From Campylobacterales bacterium (GTDB lineage Bacteria; Campylobacterota; Campylobacteria; Campylobacterales; Sulfurospirillaceae), in NCBI GenBank assembly GCA_024280575.1, contig JAJRPV010000004.1, positions 1 to 64,000 of the forward strand: a DNA stretch of 64,000 nt, written 5' to 3'. Position numbers and translations under genes: made by a program. The notes below the pieces were generated by a model, which saw only the letters and a list, made by a program, of their open reading frames with translations, made no database searches and was not told where the DNA came from. Shown here piece by piece: positions 27,284-37,542 of this stretch. The first letter of the stretch is position 1; each line of letters begins with the position of its first letter.

Positions 27284-27360
27284 ATCTTCTATTTAAAGCC
27301 TTGCTTAGAGGAAAATCCTTCCGTTGGTCTGAGCCTCACACAAGGCTTTAAATAGAAGAT
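27284..27360. repeat. 20-37-20 hairpin element, copy 2
   Basis: A perfect 20-bp inverted repeat (ATCTTCTATTTAAAGCCTTG and its complement) around the 37-nt core CTTAGAGGAAAATCCTTCC...GAGCCTCACA, 35/37 identical to copy 1 at 14955-14991. Arm lengths match copy 1 exactly while arm sequences do not. It fills the sdaA-tsaD gap, with the core on the coding strand, and leaves 22 nt for the tsaD ribosome site. Confidence 0.85.
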
Positions 27361-27382
27361 AAAATTCATACAAGGAAAGAGT

Positions 27383-28369
27383 TTGATTTTAAGTATAGAG
27401 AGTAGTTGCGATGACAGTTCTATCGCAATTACGAGGATAAAAGACAACAAGTTGATATTTCATAAAAAAATTTCTCAAGAACTTATACATTCAAAATATG
27501 GCGGAGTTGTGCCGGAACTTGCCGCAAGACTTCATGCCGTGGCACTTCCAAATATACTTGAAGAGACAAAAAAGTATTTCGATGATTTAAAGGCAATAGC
27601 TGTCACAAACGAACCGGGTCTTAGTGTTACTTTGGTCGAAGGAGTCGTGATGGCAAAGGCTTTGGCGGTTTCTTTGGGTTTGCCTATTTTGCCTATAAAT
27701 CACCTCAAAGGCCATATTTATTCTCTTTTTATAGAAGACGAAACGAGGTTTCCCATGGATGTTTTGTTGGTTTCAGGAGGGCATACGCAAATCTTACATG
27801 TAGAGGACTATGACAATATTAAAATTATAGCCACAACTCTTGATGACAGTTTTGGGGAAAGTTTTGACAAGGTGTCCAAGATGTTAGGCGGTGGATATCC
27901 GGGAGGTCCGGTTATACAAGAATATTCGCAAAAAGGAGATGTAAACAGGTTTTTATATACTGTGCCTTTATCAAATTCTCCCAAGATGGCATTTAGCTAT
28001 TCCGGTTTAAAGAATCAGGTGAGACTCTCCATAGAAAAAGAAGAAGTATTGAGTGAGCAGGTAAAAGCAGATATCTGTGCTTCGTTTCAAAAAACAGCAG
28101 TTGAGCATTTGATGCAAAAGTTAAAAAAAGCCTATAAAAACAGACAGATAAAGAACTTTGGAGTAGTAGGAGGAGCCAGTGCAAATCTACACCTTAGAAG
28201 CAGACTCGAAGCATTTTGCAAAGAAAAAAATGCAGCTCTACATGTAGCAAAACTGGAGTATTGTTCAGACAATGCAGCGATGATAGGAAGATGTGCAGTA
28301 GATGCGTACAAGCTAAAAAAATTTAAAGACATAGATAAAATCAATATCTCACCTAGAAGTTCATTTTAG
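27383..28369 (+). CDS. tsaD: tRNA threonylcarbamoyltransferase TsaD
   Basis: The 328-residue enzyme transfers the threonylcarbamoyl group to A37 of ANN-decoding tRNAs. It starts at TTG (ribosome site AAGGAAAG) with [15 protein letters not shown], the ASKHA phosphate loop. Metal His residues lie in [25 protein letters not shown] follows, then [23 protein letters not shown] and the C-terminal [24 protein letters not shown] palindrome occurs twice in the gene. Confidence 0.95.
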   Translation: MILSIESSCDDSSIAITRIKDNKLIFHKKISQELIHSKYGGVVPELAARLHAVALPNILEETKKYFDDLKAIAVTNEPGLSVTLVEGVVMAKALAVSLGLPILPINHLKGHIYSLFIEDETRFPMDVLLVSGGHTQILHVEDYDNIKIIATTLDDSFGESFDKVSKMLGGGYPGGPVIQEYSQKGDVNRFLYTVPLSNSPKMAFSYSGLKNQVRLSIEKEEVLSEQVKADICASFQKTAVEHLMQKLKKAYKNRQIKNFGVVGGASANLHLRSRLEAFCKEKNAALHVAKLEYCSDNAAMIGRCAVDAYKLKKFKDIDKINISPRSSF

Positions 28370-28391
28370 TTCAAAAAGCTCCAAAAGCTCC

Positions 28392-28432
28392 AAAAGTTTA
28401 ATTCTGGTGCCAGGCACCAATATTAAACTTTT
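28392..28432. repeat. Palindromic GGTGCCAGGCACC hairpin
   Basis: An 11-bp stem AAAAGTTTAAT/ATTAAACTTTT encloses TGGTGCCAGGCACCA, preceded by a tandem AAAAGCTCC repeat. It may terminate tsaD. GGTGCC-AGG and TTAAACTTT are shared with the hairpins flanking the flagellin gene, so it may also be a dispersed palindromic unit. Confidence 0.6.
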
Positions 28433-28549
28433 TGAATAATGTATAAATTATGTTGAGAAAACTTTCAGTAAAATAAAATTTATTTTTAATCTCTACATGT
28501 AAGAGCTTTTGTAAGGCTTTTTTATTATAATTACCACAAGTTTTAAACT

Positions 28550-28814
28550 GTGAGACCACTGCACAGTAGCAGCCCCCACAAAAGCCTAGCTTTGGGTAAG
28601 ATTTGAAATATAAAATTCGAAGTACTAACTTGTTAATTCGAGAACTTTTATCTTTTGAAGATTGCCCAAAGCTAGGCTTCCCTTCGGGTATCATCAGGTT
28701 TCGTATATACTGCGTTAATCGTTTTTGAATTAACAAGTTAGTACTGCAAACGATTGCCTTGTCTATACAAAACCTGATGATATTGTGGGGGTTGTTACTG
28801 TGTAGTGGTCTCAC
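28550..28814 (+). ncRNA. Candidate structured noncoding RNA with crossing long helices
   Basis: A 265-nt stretch between convergent tsaD and murB. Outer helix A: 28550-28580 with 28784-28814, 31 bp including three G-U wobbles. Inside are two hairpins: B, 28582-28596 with 28665-28679 (15 bp perfect), and D, 28690-28710 with 28761-28781 (19 of 21). A fourth helix C, 28621-28645 with 28721-28745 (25 bp, two wobbles), joins the loop of B to the loop of D, a pseudoknotted or kissing layout. All five wobbles in A and C are G-U only if the + strand is transcribed; D has one position that would wobble on the minus strand. No promoter is evident. Alternatives are a non-autonomous mobile element with 31-bp terminal inverted repeats. 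Confidence 0.6.
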
Positions 28815-28833
28815 TTTGCTATATAGGGATTTG

Positions 28834-28864
28834 GGACACTTGGGGAGGCTTCGGCTTAGTGTCC
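28834..28864 (-). terminator. Hairpin at the end of murB
   Basis: GGACACT and AGTGTCC (7 bp) enclose an AAGCCGAAGCC segment and span the murB stop codon. It lacks a strong T run, so termination is only a guess. Confidence 0.35.
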
Positions 28865-29629
28865 TAAAACTTCGATTTCTAACTCTAAATTTATACCAAA
28901 TCTTTCAAATACTCTTTTTTTTGCTTCGTTGATTAGACTTATCGCATCTTCAAATGTTCCATTTCCGTGATTTATGAGAAAGTTTGCATGTGTTGGACTG
29001 AAAGACATATTGCCTATTTTATACCCTTTTAATCCGGTGTCATCTAGTAGTTTTCCTGCAAAATTATCTTTTGGGTTTTTAAAACAACTTCCGGCACTTG
29101 GGAAATTTGGTTGATTGTCGCGTAATTTTTTAAACATATTTAAAAGTTCAAAATCAAATCCTTTTTGAATTTCAAATTTTGCTTCAAACAGTGTACCGCT
29201 AAAATTCGTATATCGGTATCTGTGGTCAATTTTTTCTTTAGGAATCCAACCAAATTCCGTTTTTATAGCAATTAAATGATTGAAGATTTCCCACTTTTTT
29301 AATCCAGCATTCATGCGCACCATGCCACCAAGAGTTCCGGGGAGTTTTTGCATAAGTTCAAAATTGGCAATGTTATATTTTTTTGCATAAGAGAGTATTT
29401 TCCCGCTGGCTGTTGCGCCACCGATATGTAAATATTCATCAATTTCTTTTATAAAATCAAACTTTTTCCCAAGCATAGCAAGTTTTGGAGGATTTGGGGA
29501 TATGAGTAGATTATTGGCTCCGCCTATGAGGGTATAGTCATTGCAATCTTGTATTTCATTTATAATTCTGACATCCGTTTTTGGTCCGATTTTTATGCTT
29601 GAATAAGTGGAGAAATCTATCGTTTTCAA
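28856..29629 (-). CDS. murB: UDP-N-acetylmuramate dehydrogenase MurB
   Basis: A 257-residue FAD enzyme that reduces UDP-GlcNAc-enolpyruvate to UDP-MurNAc. FAD-binding motif YTLIGGANNLLIS, then MQKLPGTLGGMVRMNAGLKKWEI, and the catalytic block FPSAGSCFKNPKDNFAGKLLDDTGLKGYKIGNMSFSPTHANFLIN with the Ser proton donor. Shorter than enteric MurB, as usual for type II enzymes of this phylum. Overlaps fliQ by 4 nt. Confidence 0.94.
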   Translation of the reverse strand: MKTIDFSTYSSIKIGPKTDVRIINEIQDCNDYTLIGGANNLLISPNPPKLAMLGKKFDFIKEIDEYLHIGGATASGKILSYAKKYNIANFELMQKLPGTLGGMVRMNAGLKKWEIFNHLIAIKTEFGWIPKEKIDHRYRYTNFSGTLFEAKFEIQKGFDFELLNMFKKLRDNQPNFPSAGSCFKNPKDNFAGKLLDDTGLKGYKIGNMSFSPTHANFLINHGNGTFEDAISLINEAKKRVFERFGINLELEIEVLGH

Positions 29630-29892
29630 AATATAAAAGTAGGTATCATTGTGATGATTTTAGTAGTAAATTCAATCATCATATTCATCATCCAAGGCAT
29701 TGTAAAAATAGCGACAACAATAACGAGTAAAATTTTTGGAACAAAGCTGAGCGTCATTTCGTTTATCTGAGTAGTTGCTTGAAAGATACTGATGGCAAGT
29801 CCTGCTATCAGCCCTGCCATGAGCATAGGCATAGAGAGATACAGTGCCATTTTAAATGTCTCTACTCCAAGTCCTATTAATTTTGCTTCCAT
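29626..29892 (-). CDS. fliQ: Flagellar export protein FliQ
   Basis: An 88-residue two-helix membrane component of the flagellar type III export gate. MEAKLIGLGVETFKMALYLSMPMLMAGLIAGLAISIFQATTQINEMTLSFVPKI matches the FliQ profile, and the length is standard when translation starts at ATG 29892 rather than the track's 29916. It overlaps murB, a pairing seen in other Campylobacterota. No other flagellar export gene is adjacent. Confidence 0.93.
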   Translation of the reverse strand: MEAKLIGLGVETFKMALYLSMPMLMAGLIAGLAISIFQATTQINEMTLSFVPKILLVIVVAIFTMPWMMNMMIEFTTKIITMIPTFIF

Positions 29893-29902
29893 TAATTTCT
29901 CC

Positions 29903-29929
29903 TTTTTTAGGGGCAAAGCCCCTAAAAAA
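29903..29929. terminator. 12-bp palindromic terminator, part of two-hairpin element copy 2
   Basis: TTTTTTAGGGGC-aaa-GCCCCTAAAAAA is a perfect 12-bp stem with T and A runs on both sides, 10 nt upstream of fliQ and downstream of mqnD on the same strand. It is followed by TCACTAAAGCTTTCGCTTTGCGAAGAATT, which recalls the element in the tRNA cluster. Confidence 0.75.
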
Positions 29930-30003
29930 TTCCTCTCACTAAAGCTTTCGCTTTGCGAAGAATTGTTTACATTCTAACTTAAAATTCCTTCATCCTTATT
30001 GTA

Positions 30004-30867
30004 TTAGCTATTTCTTAACTCTTCGTACTCTGTTGGGATTAGAAAGTCCCTTACTTTTAGTTTTGCATCATAGAAACCGTTATTGTATCCTAACTCGAAG
30101 AGTTTGTCTATTGCATCGTACTGTTTGTCATTCATGGTTATAGATTTGTCATTCGCGTAAAGTCCTAAGTATTTTTCTAGAGTTGGACCGTCAACTCTTA
30201 TTAGGTTTCTGCTTAAGAGCATTTTTGAGAGTATTCCTTGGTGTTTGTGGGCTACTTCTACGGCTTTTGTCAAAATGGCTTCATAATCTATGGCTTGATT
30301 TAGTGGAATTGAACGACGAATCCCCATACCGCCTAATGGCAGAGGTAGATCATCTTTACATAAATCTTTCCATATATCCCACAGCTCTCTCTCAACTTCG
30401 AGTTTGTCACTAAAATCCAAAATACTCTCATGGATTAAAACTCCGGCATCAACCTCACCTGCTAAAACCGCATTTTCTATCTCTAAAAAGTTTTTATATG
30501 TGATTCTTGCATCAGGATATGCAATCTTGAAAAGCAGTGCATTTGTGGTGTGCTCACCACTCAATGCGACTTTGAAATTTCTTTTTAGTTTTTTATCTTT
30601 TTGTTTTACGACTTTAGGACCATATCCTTCCCCAAAACTTACAGCAGTTCTCAAAAGGGCATATTCGTCTCGTATTTTTGGGTATAGTCCAAAACTAATG
30701 GCTGTGATATCGTGAATATTTTGCAGTGCTTTTTGGTTTAAGGTTTCTATGTCTAAGGCAATATTGTTAAAACTTATATTTTTTAAATTAACCCAGCCAA
30801 ATTTGATGGCATAATACATAAAAATATCGTCAGCATCAGGCGAATGAGCTACAGTCACATTTTTCAA
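30004..30867 (-). CDS. mqnD: 1,4-dihydroxy-6-naphthoate synthase MqnD
   Basis: A 287-residue enzyme of the futalosine menaquinone pathway, which Campylobacterota use instead of the Men pathway. VTVAHSPDADDIFMYYAIKFGWV is the family N terminus; the later block GEVDAGVLIHESILDF and DDLPLPLGGMGIRRSI are typical. I prefer a TTG start at 30867 with AAGGATGA upstream; the track start at 30948 adds an unrelated hydrophobic stretch. mqnA, another gene of the pathway, is at 51.2-51.8 kb. Confidence 0.9.
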   Translation of the reverse strand: MKNVTVAHSPDADDIFMYYAIKFGWVNLKNISFNNIALDIETLNQKALQNIHDITAISFGLYPKIRDEYALLRTAVSFGEGYGPKVVKQKDKKLKRNFKVALSGEHTTNALLFKIAYPDARITYKNFLEIENAVLAGEVDAGVLIHESILDFSDKLEVERELWDIWKDLCKDDLPLPLGGMGIRRSIPLNQAIDYEAILTKAVEVAHKHQGILSKMLLSRNLIRVDGPTLEKYLGLYANDKSITMNDKQYDAIDKLFELGYNNGFYDAKLKVRDFLIPTEYEELRNS

Positions 30868-30982
30868 AAAATCATCCTTGGTTGTTTTAGCCAATTTTAT
30901 CACAAATAAAATAAAATTATTAACATAAAAGCACAATTTCAAGCACAAAGTGATAAAATATAACTAAAAAATAAGGAATTTT

Positions 30983-33273
<2,291 letters not shown>

Positions 33274-33276
33274 TAT

Positions 33277-33543
33277 ATGAGTAAAATTTTAAACGAGTTT
33301 GAAAACGAAGAGATAAAAAAGGGTGAAAAAGCTTTTTATGTCAAAATTTTCTTTCTCGTTTTAGCTGTAATTTTTCTTGGTATTTATGTTGGAGATGTGC
33401 TGTTTGGAAAAAGCTCTTTGGAAGTTTTGCTGGATTTACAAGATAGTAGAGATAGTTTAAAACAAAATATTAAAATAATTAAGCAGAAAAATGCTCTTTT
33501 GCAAAAAGGGTATTTTGAACTTAAACAATTAGAGCCAAACTAA
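33277..33543 (+). CDS. FtsB/DivIC-like septum protein
   Basis: An 88-residue single-span membrane protein: short basic cytoplasmic N terminus, one transmembrane helix (FYVKIFFLVLAVIFLGIYVGDVLFG) and a periplasmic coiled coil (LLDLQDSRDSLKQNIKIIKQKNALLQKGYFELKQLEP). This layout is that of FtsB/DivIC septum formation initiators. It begins 3 nt after eno, a position often occupied by ftsB in other bacteria too. Confidence 0.75.
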   Translation: MSKILNEFENEEIKKGEKAFYVKIFFLVLAVIFLGIYVGDVLFGKSSLEVLLDLQDSRDSLKQNIKIIKQKNALLQKGYFELKQLEPN

Positions 33544-33552
33544 AGGATTTTT

Positions 33553-34200
33553 ATGAAATTTTTGCAACTTATATTTCTAATGAGTGTTTTATGTTTTTCG
33601 AGAGATAACCCTTTTGCATCGGTTGAAAATATATCAAAATTTACAAAAATTGCTTCGAAGAATAATAATTTTAAACAAAAAGATTTTAATTTGCCTGATA
33701 GTGCAAGAGTTCTTAAGAAAGTAGAAGTATATTATCAAAATCTAAACGGTTCTGTTTCAAAACAGTTAGTAAATATTGATAAAAAAATTGACTGGCATGA
33801 TACATTCATAATTACATATAAAAATGGAAAAATAAAAACCTTACCAAAGAGAGGGATTGCTGTAAAAATAAAAAAACAAGAGCTGACAAAAAAAGATACT
33901 ATAAGGACATTTAGTTTTAAAGATTTTATATCATTTAAAGTTGGTGGAAAAAGTATTAAAATTTTTACAAAAGACTCGAAAATAAGAGATTTTTTAGTTG
34001 ATAACCCTTATAAGATAGTGATTGATTTTAAAAGAGATGCTAATTTTTTAACAAAAAGCTTTAAAGTAAATATGCCACCTTTTGTCTCTATTGTATTGGG
34101 AAATCATGATAAATATTATAGAGTTGCTATTGAGTTGGATGGTCAATATATTTATGATTTAAAAAAAGAGAAGGGCGATTATATAATCACCCTTAGATAA
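33553..34200 (+). CDS. AMIN-domain periplasmic protein
   Basis: A 215-residue secreted protein with signal peptide MKFLQLIFLMSVLCFS. The C-terminal 110 residues (TFSFKDFISFKVGGKSIKIFTKDSKIRDFLVDNPYKIVIDFKRDANF ... VAIELDGQYIYDLKKEKGDYIITLR) fit the AMIN domain, a beta sandwich that localises proteins to the cell wall. It follows the ftsB-like gene, suggesting an envelope or division role. Confidence 0.7.
   Translation: MKFLQLIFLMSVLCFSRDNPFASVENISKFTKIASKNNNFKQKDFNLPDSARVLKKVEVYYQNLNGSVSKQLVNIDKKIDWHDTFIITYKNGKIKTLPKRGIAVKIKKQELTKKDTIRTFSFKDFISFKVGGKSIKIFTKDSKIRDFLVDNPYKIVIDFKRDANFLTKSFKVNMPPFVSIVLGNHDKYYRVAIELDGQYIYDLKKEKGDYIITLR
34171..34194. terminator. Hairpin at the convergent AMIN/gltA end
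   Basis: AAGGGcGATTA-TA-TAATCaCCCTT overlaps the final codons of the AMIN gene, next to the gltA stop. It lacks a long T run but is well placed to terminate both directions. Confidence 0.5.
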
Positions 34201-34201
34201 G

Positions 34202-35482
34202 TTATTTACTTGGAGTTCTTTCAAGTGGTCCCAAATAAAGTTGTCTCGGGCGAGCAATTTTCATATCAGGTTGCTCTTTTAACTCAATCCACTGTGCGAT
34301 CCAACCCGGAGCTCTTCCCATGACGAAGATTACTGCGAACATCTCTTTAGGAATTTTTAACGCTTTTAGTATTAACCCCGAATAAAAGTCTATATTTGGA
34401 TATAAGTTTCTTTTTATAAAATACTCATCACTAAGTGCTATTTTTTCTATTCTATTGGCAATTTCTAACAAATGAGAATTTATATCCAATTCATCTACGA
34501 GTTTATTTCTGAGGTCTTTGAGTATGGTTGCGCGCGGATCAAAATTTTTATAAACCCTGTGTCCAAAACCCATTAGCCTAAATGGATCATTCTTGTCTTT
34601 TGCTTTTGCTATGTATTTATCTACATTATCAATACTGCCTATCATCTCAAGCTGTCGTATAACTGATTCATTTGCCCCACCATGTGCTCTGCCCCAAAGT
34701 GCACTAACTCCGGTTGAAATCGCAGCATATGGATGTGCTTGAGTAGAAGCCACGACTCTCACAGCAGTTGTTGAAGCATTTTGTTCGTGGTCAGCATGTA
34801 AAGTAAATATGGTATCTAGTGCCTCAACTTCGATGGGTTTTAATTCTGCATAATTATGTGGATATGCCCGAAGCATATATAGAAAATTTTCAACAAAGCT
34901 TTTTTCCAAATCAGGATAAATAACAGGAAGCCCTTTTGAGTATCTATATGAAAAAGCTGCGATAGTCGGAATTTTTGCGATGATTCTATGAGCCATTTCC
35001 ATCACTTCCTCGGGTGTATCCATATCTAGTGAATCAGAATAAAAAGCCGAAAGTGAAGCTATCGCAGAAGAGAGTATTGCCATAGGGTGTGAATTATCAG
35101 GAAAAGCATCAAAAAGCTTTTTCATACTTTCGTTGATAAATGATCTCTTCTTTAGTTCGAAACTAAAGGCTTTTAACTGCTCTTTTGTCGGAAGTTCTTT
35201 GTGCAATAATAGATATGCAGTATCTAAAAAAGTCTTCTCTTTGGCTAGATAGGATATATCATAACCTCTGTACATCAGCTTGCCGGCACCTCCGTCGATA
35301 TAAGTAATTCTAGATCTACAACTTGCGGTTGATGTGAAGCCTCTATCGTATGTAAACATCCCGGTATCTTTATAAAATGAAGATATATCTGCAACACTTG
35401 GACCAATCGTTGGGTGCAATATAGGAAAATCAAACTGTTTTCCGGTGCGGTTATCTGTAATAGTAATGCTATCTTTGCTCAT
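34202..35482 (-). CDS. gltA: Citrate synthase
   Basis: A 426-residue hexameric-type citrate synthase, entry step of the TCA cycle or last step of a reductive cycle run in reverse if ATP citrate lyase is absent. Catalytic His in LHADHEQNASTTAVRVVAS and in RLMGFGHRVYKNFDPRA, Asp in NIDFYSGLILKAL, and the ending MGRAPGWIAQWIE are intact. The ribosome site AAGGAGA is strong. Confidence 0.95.
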   Translation of the reverse strand: MSKDSITITDNRTGKQFDFPILHPTIGPSVADISSFYKDTGMFTYDRGFTSTASCRSRITYIDGGAGKLMYRGYDISYLAKEKTFLDTAYLLLHKELPTKEQLKAFSFELKKRSFINESMKKLFDAFPDNSHPMAILSSAIASLSAFYSDSLDMDTPEEVMEMAHRIIAKIPTIAAFSYRYSKGLPVIYPDLEKSFVENFLYMLRAYPHNYAELKPIEVEALDTIFTLHADHEQNASTTAVRVVASTQAHPYAAISTGVSALWGRAHGGANESVIRQLEMIGSIDNVDKYIAKAKDKNDPFRLMGFGHRVYKNFDPRATILKDLRNKLVDELDINSHLLEIANRIEKIALSDEYFIKRNLYPNIDFYSGLILKALKIPKEMFAVIFVMGRAPGWIAQWIELKEQPDMKIARPRQLYLGPLERTPSK

Positions 35483-35543
35483 TTGCTCTCCTTTTCTAAT
35501 TATTTTCTATTATACTACAAAATAGTTCTTTAGAAGTAACAAA

Positions 35544-36701
35544 TTATATTAAATTATATTTATTTTTTATGCTATTTATTATCTTTATGGATGTCATAAC
35601 TAGAATTACCTCAAAAATACTTGCTAATACAAATGAGAGATAAGTAAAGTGATCTATGCTTTTTGAGTTGTATGCGATAGTTGCAACAGCTATAAGAAGC
35701 GTCAATGGCATTGAGTGAGAAAGCGCAAATAGAGTAATTTCTTTTATGGTTAATATTTTTACAAATACAAAAGAAGCCAGTGTTCTTGAGCCTATCATGA
35801 GAAATGTGATTAAAAGAGCATTTAGAATTAATCCTTTTGAAAAAAGAGCACCTAGCTCAAAAGTAGAGCCGATATATATGAAAAATATAGGAACTAAAAA
35901 TCCAAATCCAAAAGAAGATAGCTTGTGAGGTAGATCTCTTTTGTGCTCAAAAAAGGTATTTATAAAAATTCCTGCTATAAAAGCGCCAAAAGCAATCTCC
36001 AAATGCAAAAAGAGCATAAGGGCAATCATCAAGAAAAATATAGCCATAGAGAGTCTTATATCTTTTTCCTCTTTGTCGGAATGAGGCATCAAAAAGGTTT
36101 TTAATTCGGGATACCACCAAAAAAGTATCTTTAAAAGTTTAAAAAGAGCAATCGTAGCAAAAAGAAAAAGCACAAGATATATGATGGCTTTATAGAGATG
36201 AATTCCTACACCAAACTCCAAAGCAGCTCCGGCAAATGTAAGAAGGATAATGCTCACAAGCTCCCCCATCGTTCCTACAAGCATCGATAAATTCAGCCAT
36301 TTTGTATCTTTACTATAATCTTTATATAGCGCTAAAATAAGTCCGACGGAAAGCATTGGTAAAAGTATGATGAGTATTTTATTTAAATTTAGATAGTAAA
36401 TCGCGACAAATGAAATGATATATAAAAAAATCAGATAAACAATGCCCTCTTTGATGACAGAGCGTTTTTTGTTAAAAAATATTCGTAAATCGACCTCCAT
36501 GCCTGCCATAAACATAAGATAGAAAAAACCGACTTCTGCTAAAAGCTTAAAAAGTTCATTGTCGCCTAAAAATCCAAAATAAGCACAGAATGAGCCCAAT
36601 ATAATCTCAATCGCGGGTGTCGGAATATGAAGATACTTAGAAAAAAAAGGAGAGGTCGAGAGAATCACCGAAATGGTGATAATTATGATGATTTCATGCA
36701 T
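35544..36701 (-). CDS. Cation:proton antiporter (Kef/CPA2 type)
   Basis: A 385-residue inner membrane protein with about twelve helices. GFFYLMFMAGMEVDLR matches the CPA2 motif around helix 3, and LHLEIAFGAFIAGIFINTFFEHK resembles the KefB/NhaS region. There is no C-terminal TrkA-N nucleotide-binding domain, so the regulated potassium efflux form is unlikely. The ion is not determinable. Overlaps bioB by 8 nt. Confidence 0.82.
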   Translation of the reverse strand: MHEIIIIITISVILSTSPFFSKYLHIPTPAIEIILGSFCAYFGFLGDNELFKLLAEVGFFYLMFMAGMEVDLRIFFNKKRSVIKEGIVYLIFLYIISFVAIYYLNLNKILIILLPMLSVGLILALYKDYSKDTKWLNLSMLVGTMGELVSIILLTFAGAALEFGVGIHLYKAIIYLVLFLFATIALFKLLKILFWWYPELKTFLMPHSDKEEKDIRLSMAIFFLMIALMLFLHLEIAFGAFIAGIFINTFFEHKRDLPHKLSSFGFGFLVPIFFIYIGSTFELGALFSKGLILNALLITFLMIGSRTLASFVFVKILTIKEITLFALSHSMPLTLLIAVATIAYNSKSIDHFTYLSFVLASIFEVILVMTSIKIINSIKNKYNLI

Positions 36702-37542
36702 CGCAATATAAGGCTATTTCGTATCCGGCTTTTTTTATCATTTGTATATCTTTATTTGGCTCAGCTCCGGTAGTTGTCAGGTAATTTCCAACAACTATAG
36801 CATTTGCTCCGGCATCAAAGATTTGTGATTGTTTTGTTTTGAAAGTTATCTCTCTGCCACCTGCTACCATCAACCTTGTATTTGGAAGCATACTTTTGAC
36901 ATACTTTATGATAGACAAGGCTTCATCTTCATCCATAGGGTTTGCCTTTATAGGAAGAGCAGGATTTGGGTGAAAGAAATTTAATGGCATGGTAAATGGG
37001 TTTAGAGATTTTATGCTTTTGACAAAAGAGACTCTATCGTTTTGGCTTTCTCCAAGACCAAATATTCCGCCACACACGAGTTTTAGTCCAGCTTCCTTTA
37101 CATGTAGGCAAGTCTTATATCTATCTTCCCACGAGTGGGTTGTGCAAAGATTTGGGTAATACTCGCGTGAACTTTCCAAATTGTGATTATAAAGATCTAC
37201 TCCGGCATTTTTTAAGGTTTTTAACTGTTCTAAATTGGCCACACCGTTGCAAGCTATGATATTTAGCTCACTAACCTCTTTTTTTACTGCCTTTGCCGCT
37301 TTGCAGACAAAAGAGAGTTTTTTGTCGTCTAAGCCAAGACCTGAAGTAACCAGGCAAAATCCAACTGCTCCACTTGCTTTGGCCTTTTTTGCTTCACTGA
37401 TTATTTCATCTATCTCTTTATATCTGTACCTTTGTATGTTTGCATGGTGTTTTGCACTTTGTGTGCAAAAACCACAATCCTCATGGCAACTTCCACTTGA
37501 AATATTGCTGATGGCACACAAAAAAATCTCTTTTTCCATCAC
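36694..37542 (-). CDS. bioB: Biotin synthase BioB
   Basis: The 282-residue radical SAM enzyme inserting sulfur into dethiobiotin. The SAM cluster is in SSGSCHEDCGFCTQSAKHH (CxxxCxxC), the auxiliary 2Fe-2S ligands include Cys in LVTSG-region and KLVCGGIFGLGE, and LMVAGGREITF carries the conserved Arg. It supplies the cofactor for the AccB/AccC carboxylase found later in the window. Overlaps topA by 4 nt. Confidence 0.92.
   Translation of the reverse strand: MMEKEIFLCAISNISSGSCHEDCGFCTQSAKHHANIQRYRYKEIDEIISEAKKAKASGAVGFCLVTSGLGLDDKKLSFVCKAAKAVKKEVSELNIIACNGVANLEQLKTLKNAGVDLYNHNLESSREYYPNLCTTHSWEDRYKTCLHVKEAGLKLVCGGIFGLGESQNDRVSFVKSIKSLNPFTMPLNFFHPNPALPIKANPMDEDEALSIIKYVKSMLPNTRLMVAGGREITFKTKQSQIFDAGANAIVVGNYLTTTGAEPNKDIQMIKKAGYEIALYCDA

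Noticed and set aside
28398-28814. 138-residue ORF on the minus strand between tsaD and murB
   Set aside because: It is simply the open complement of the 265-nt structured element; the amino acid sequence has no domain pattern and the long inverted repeats explain the base composition.
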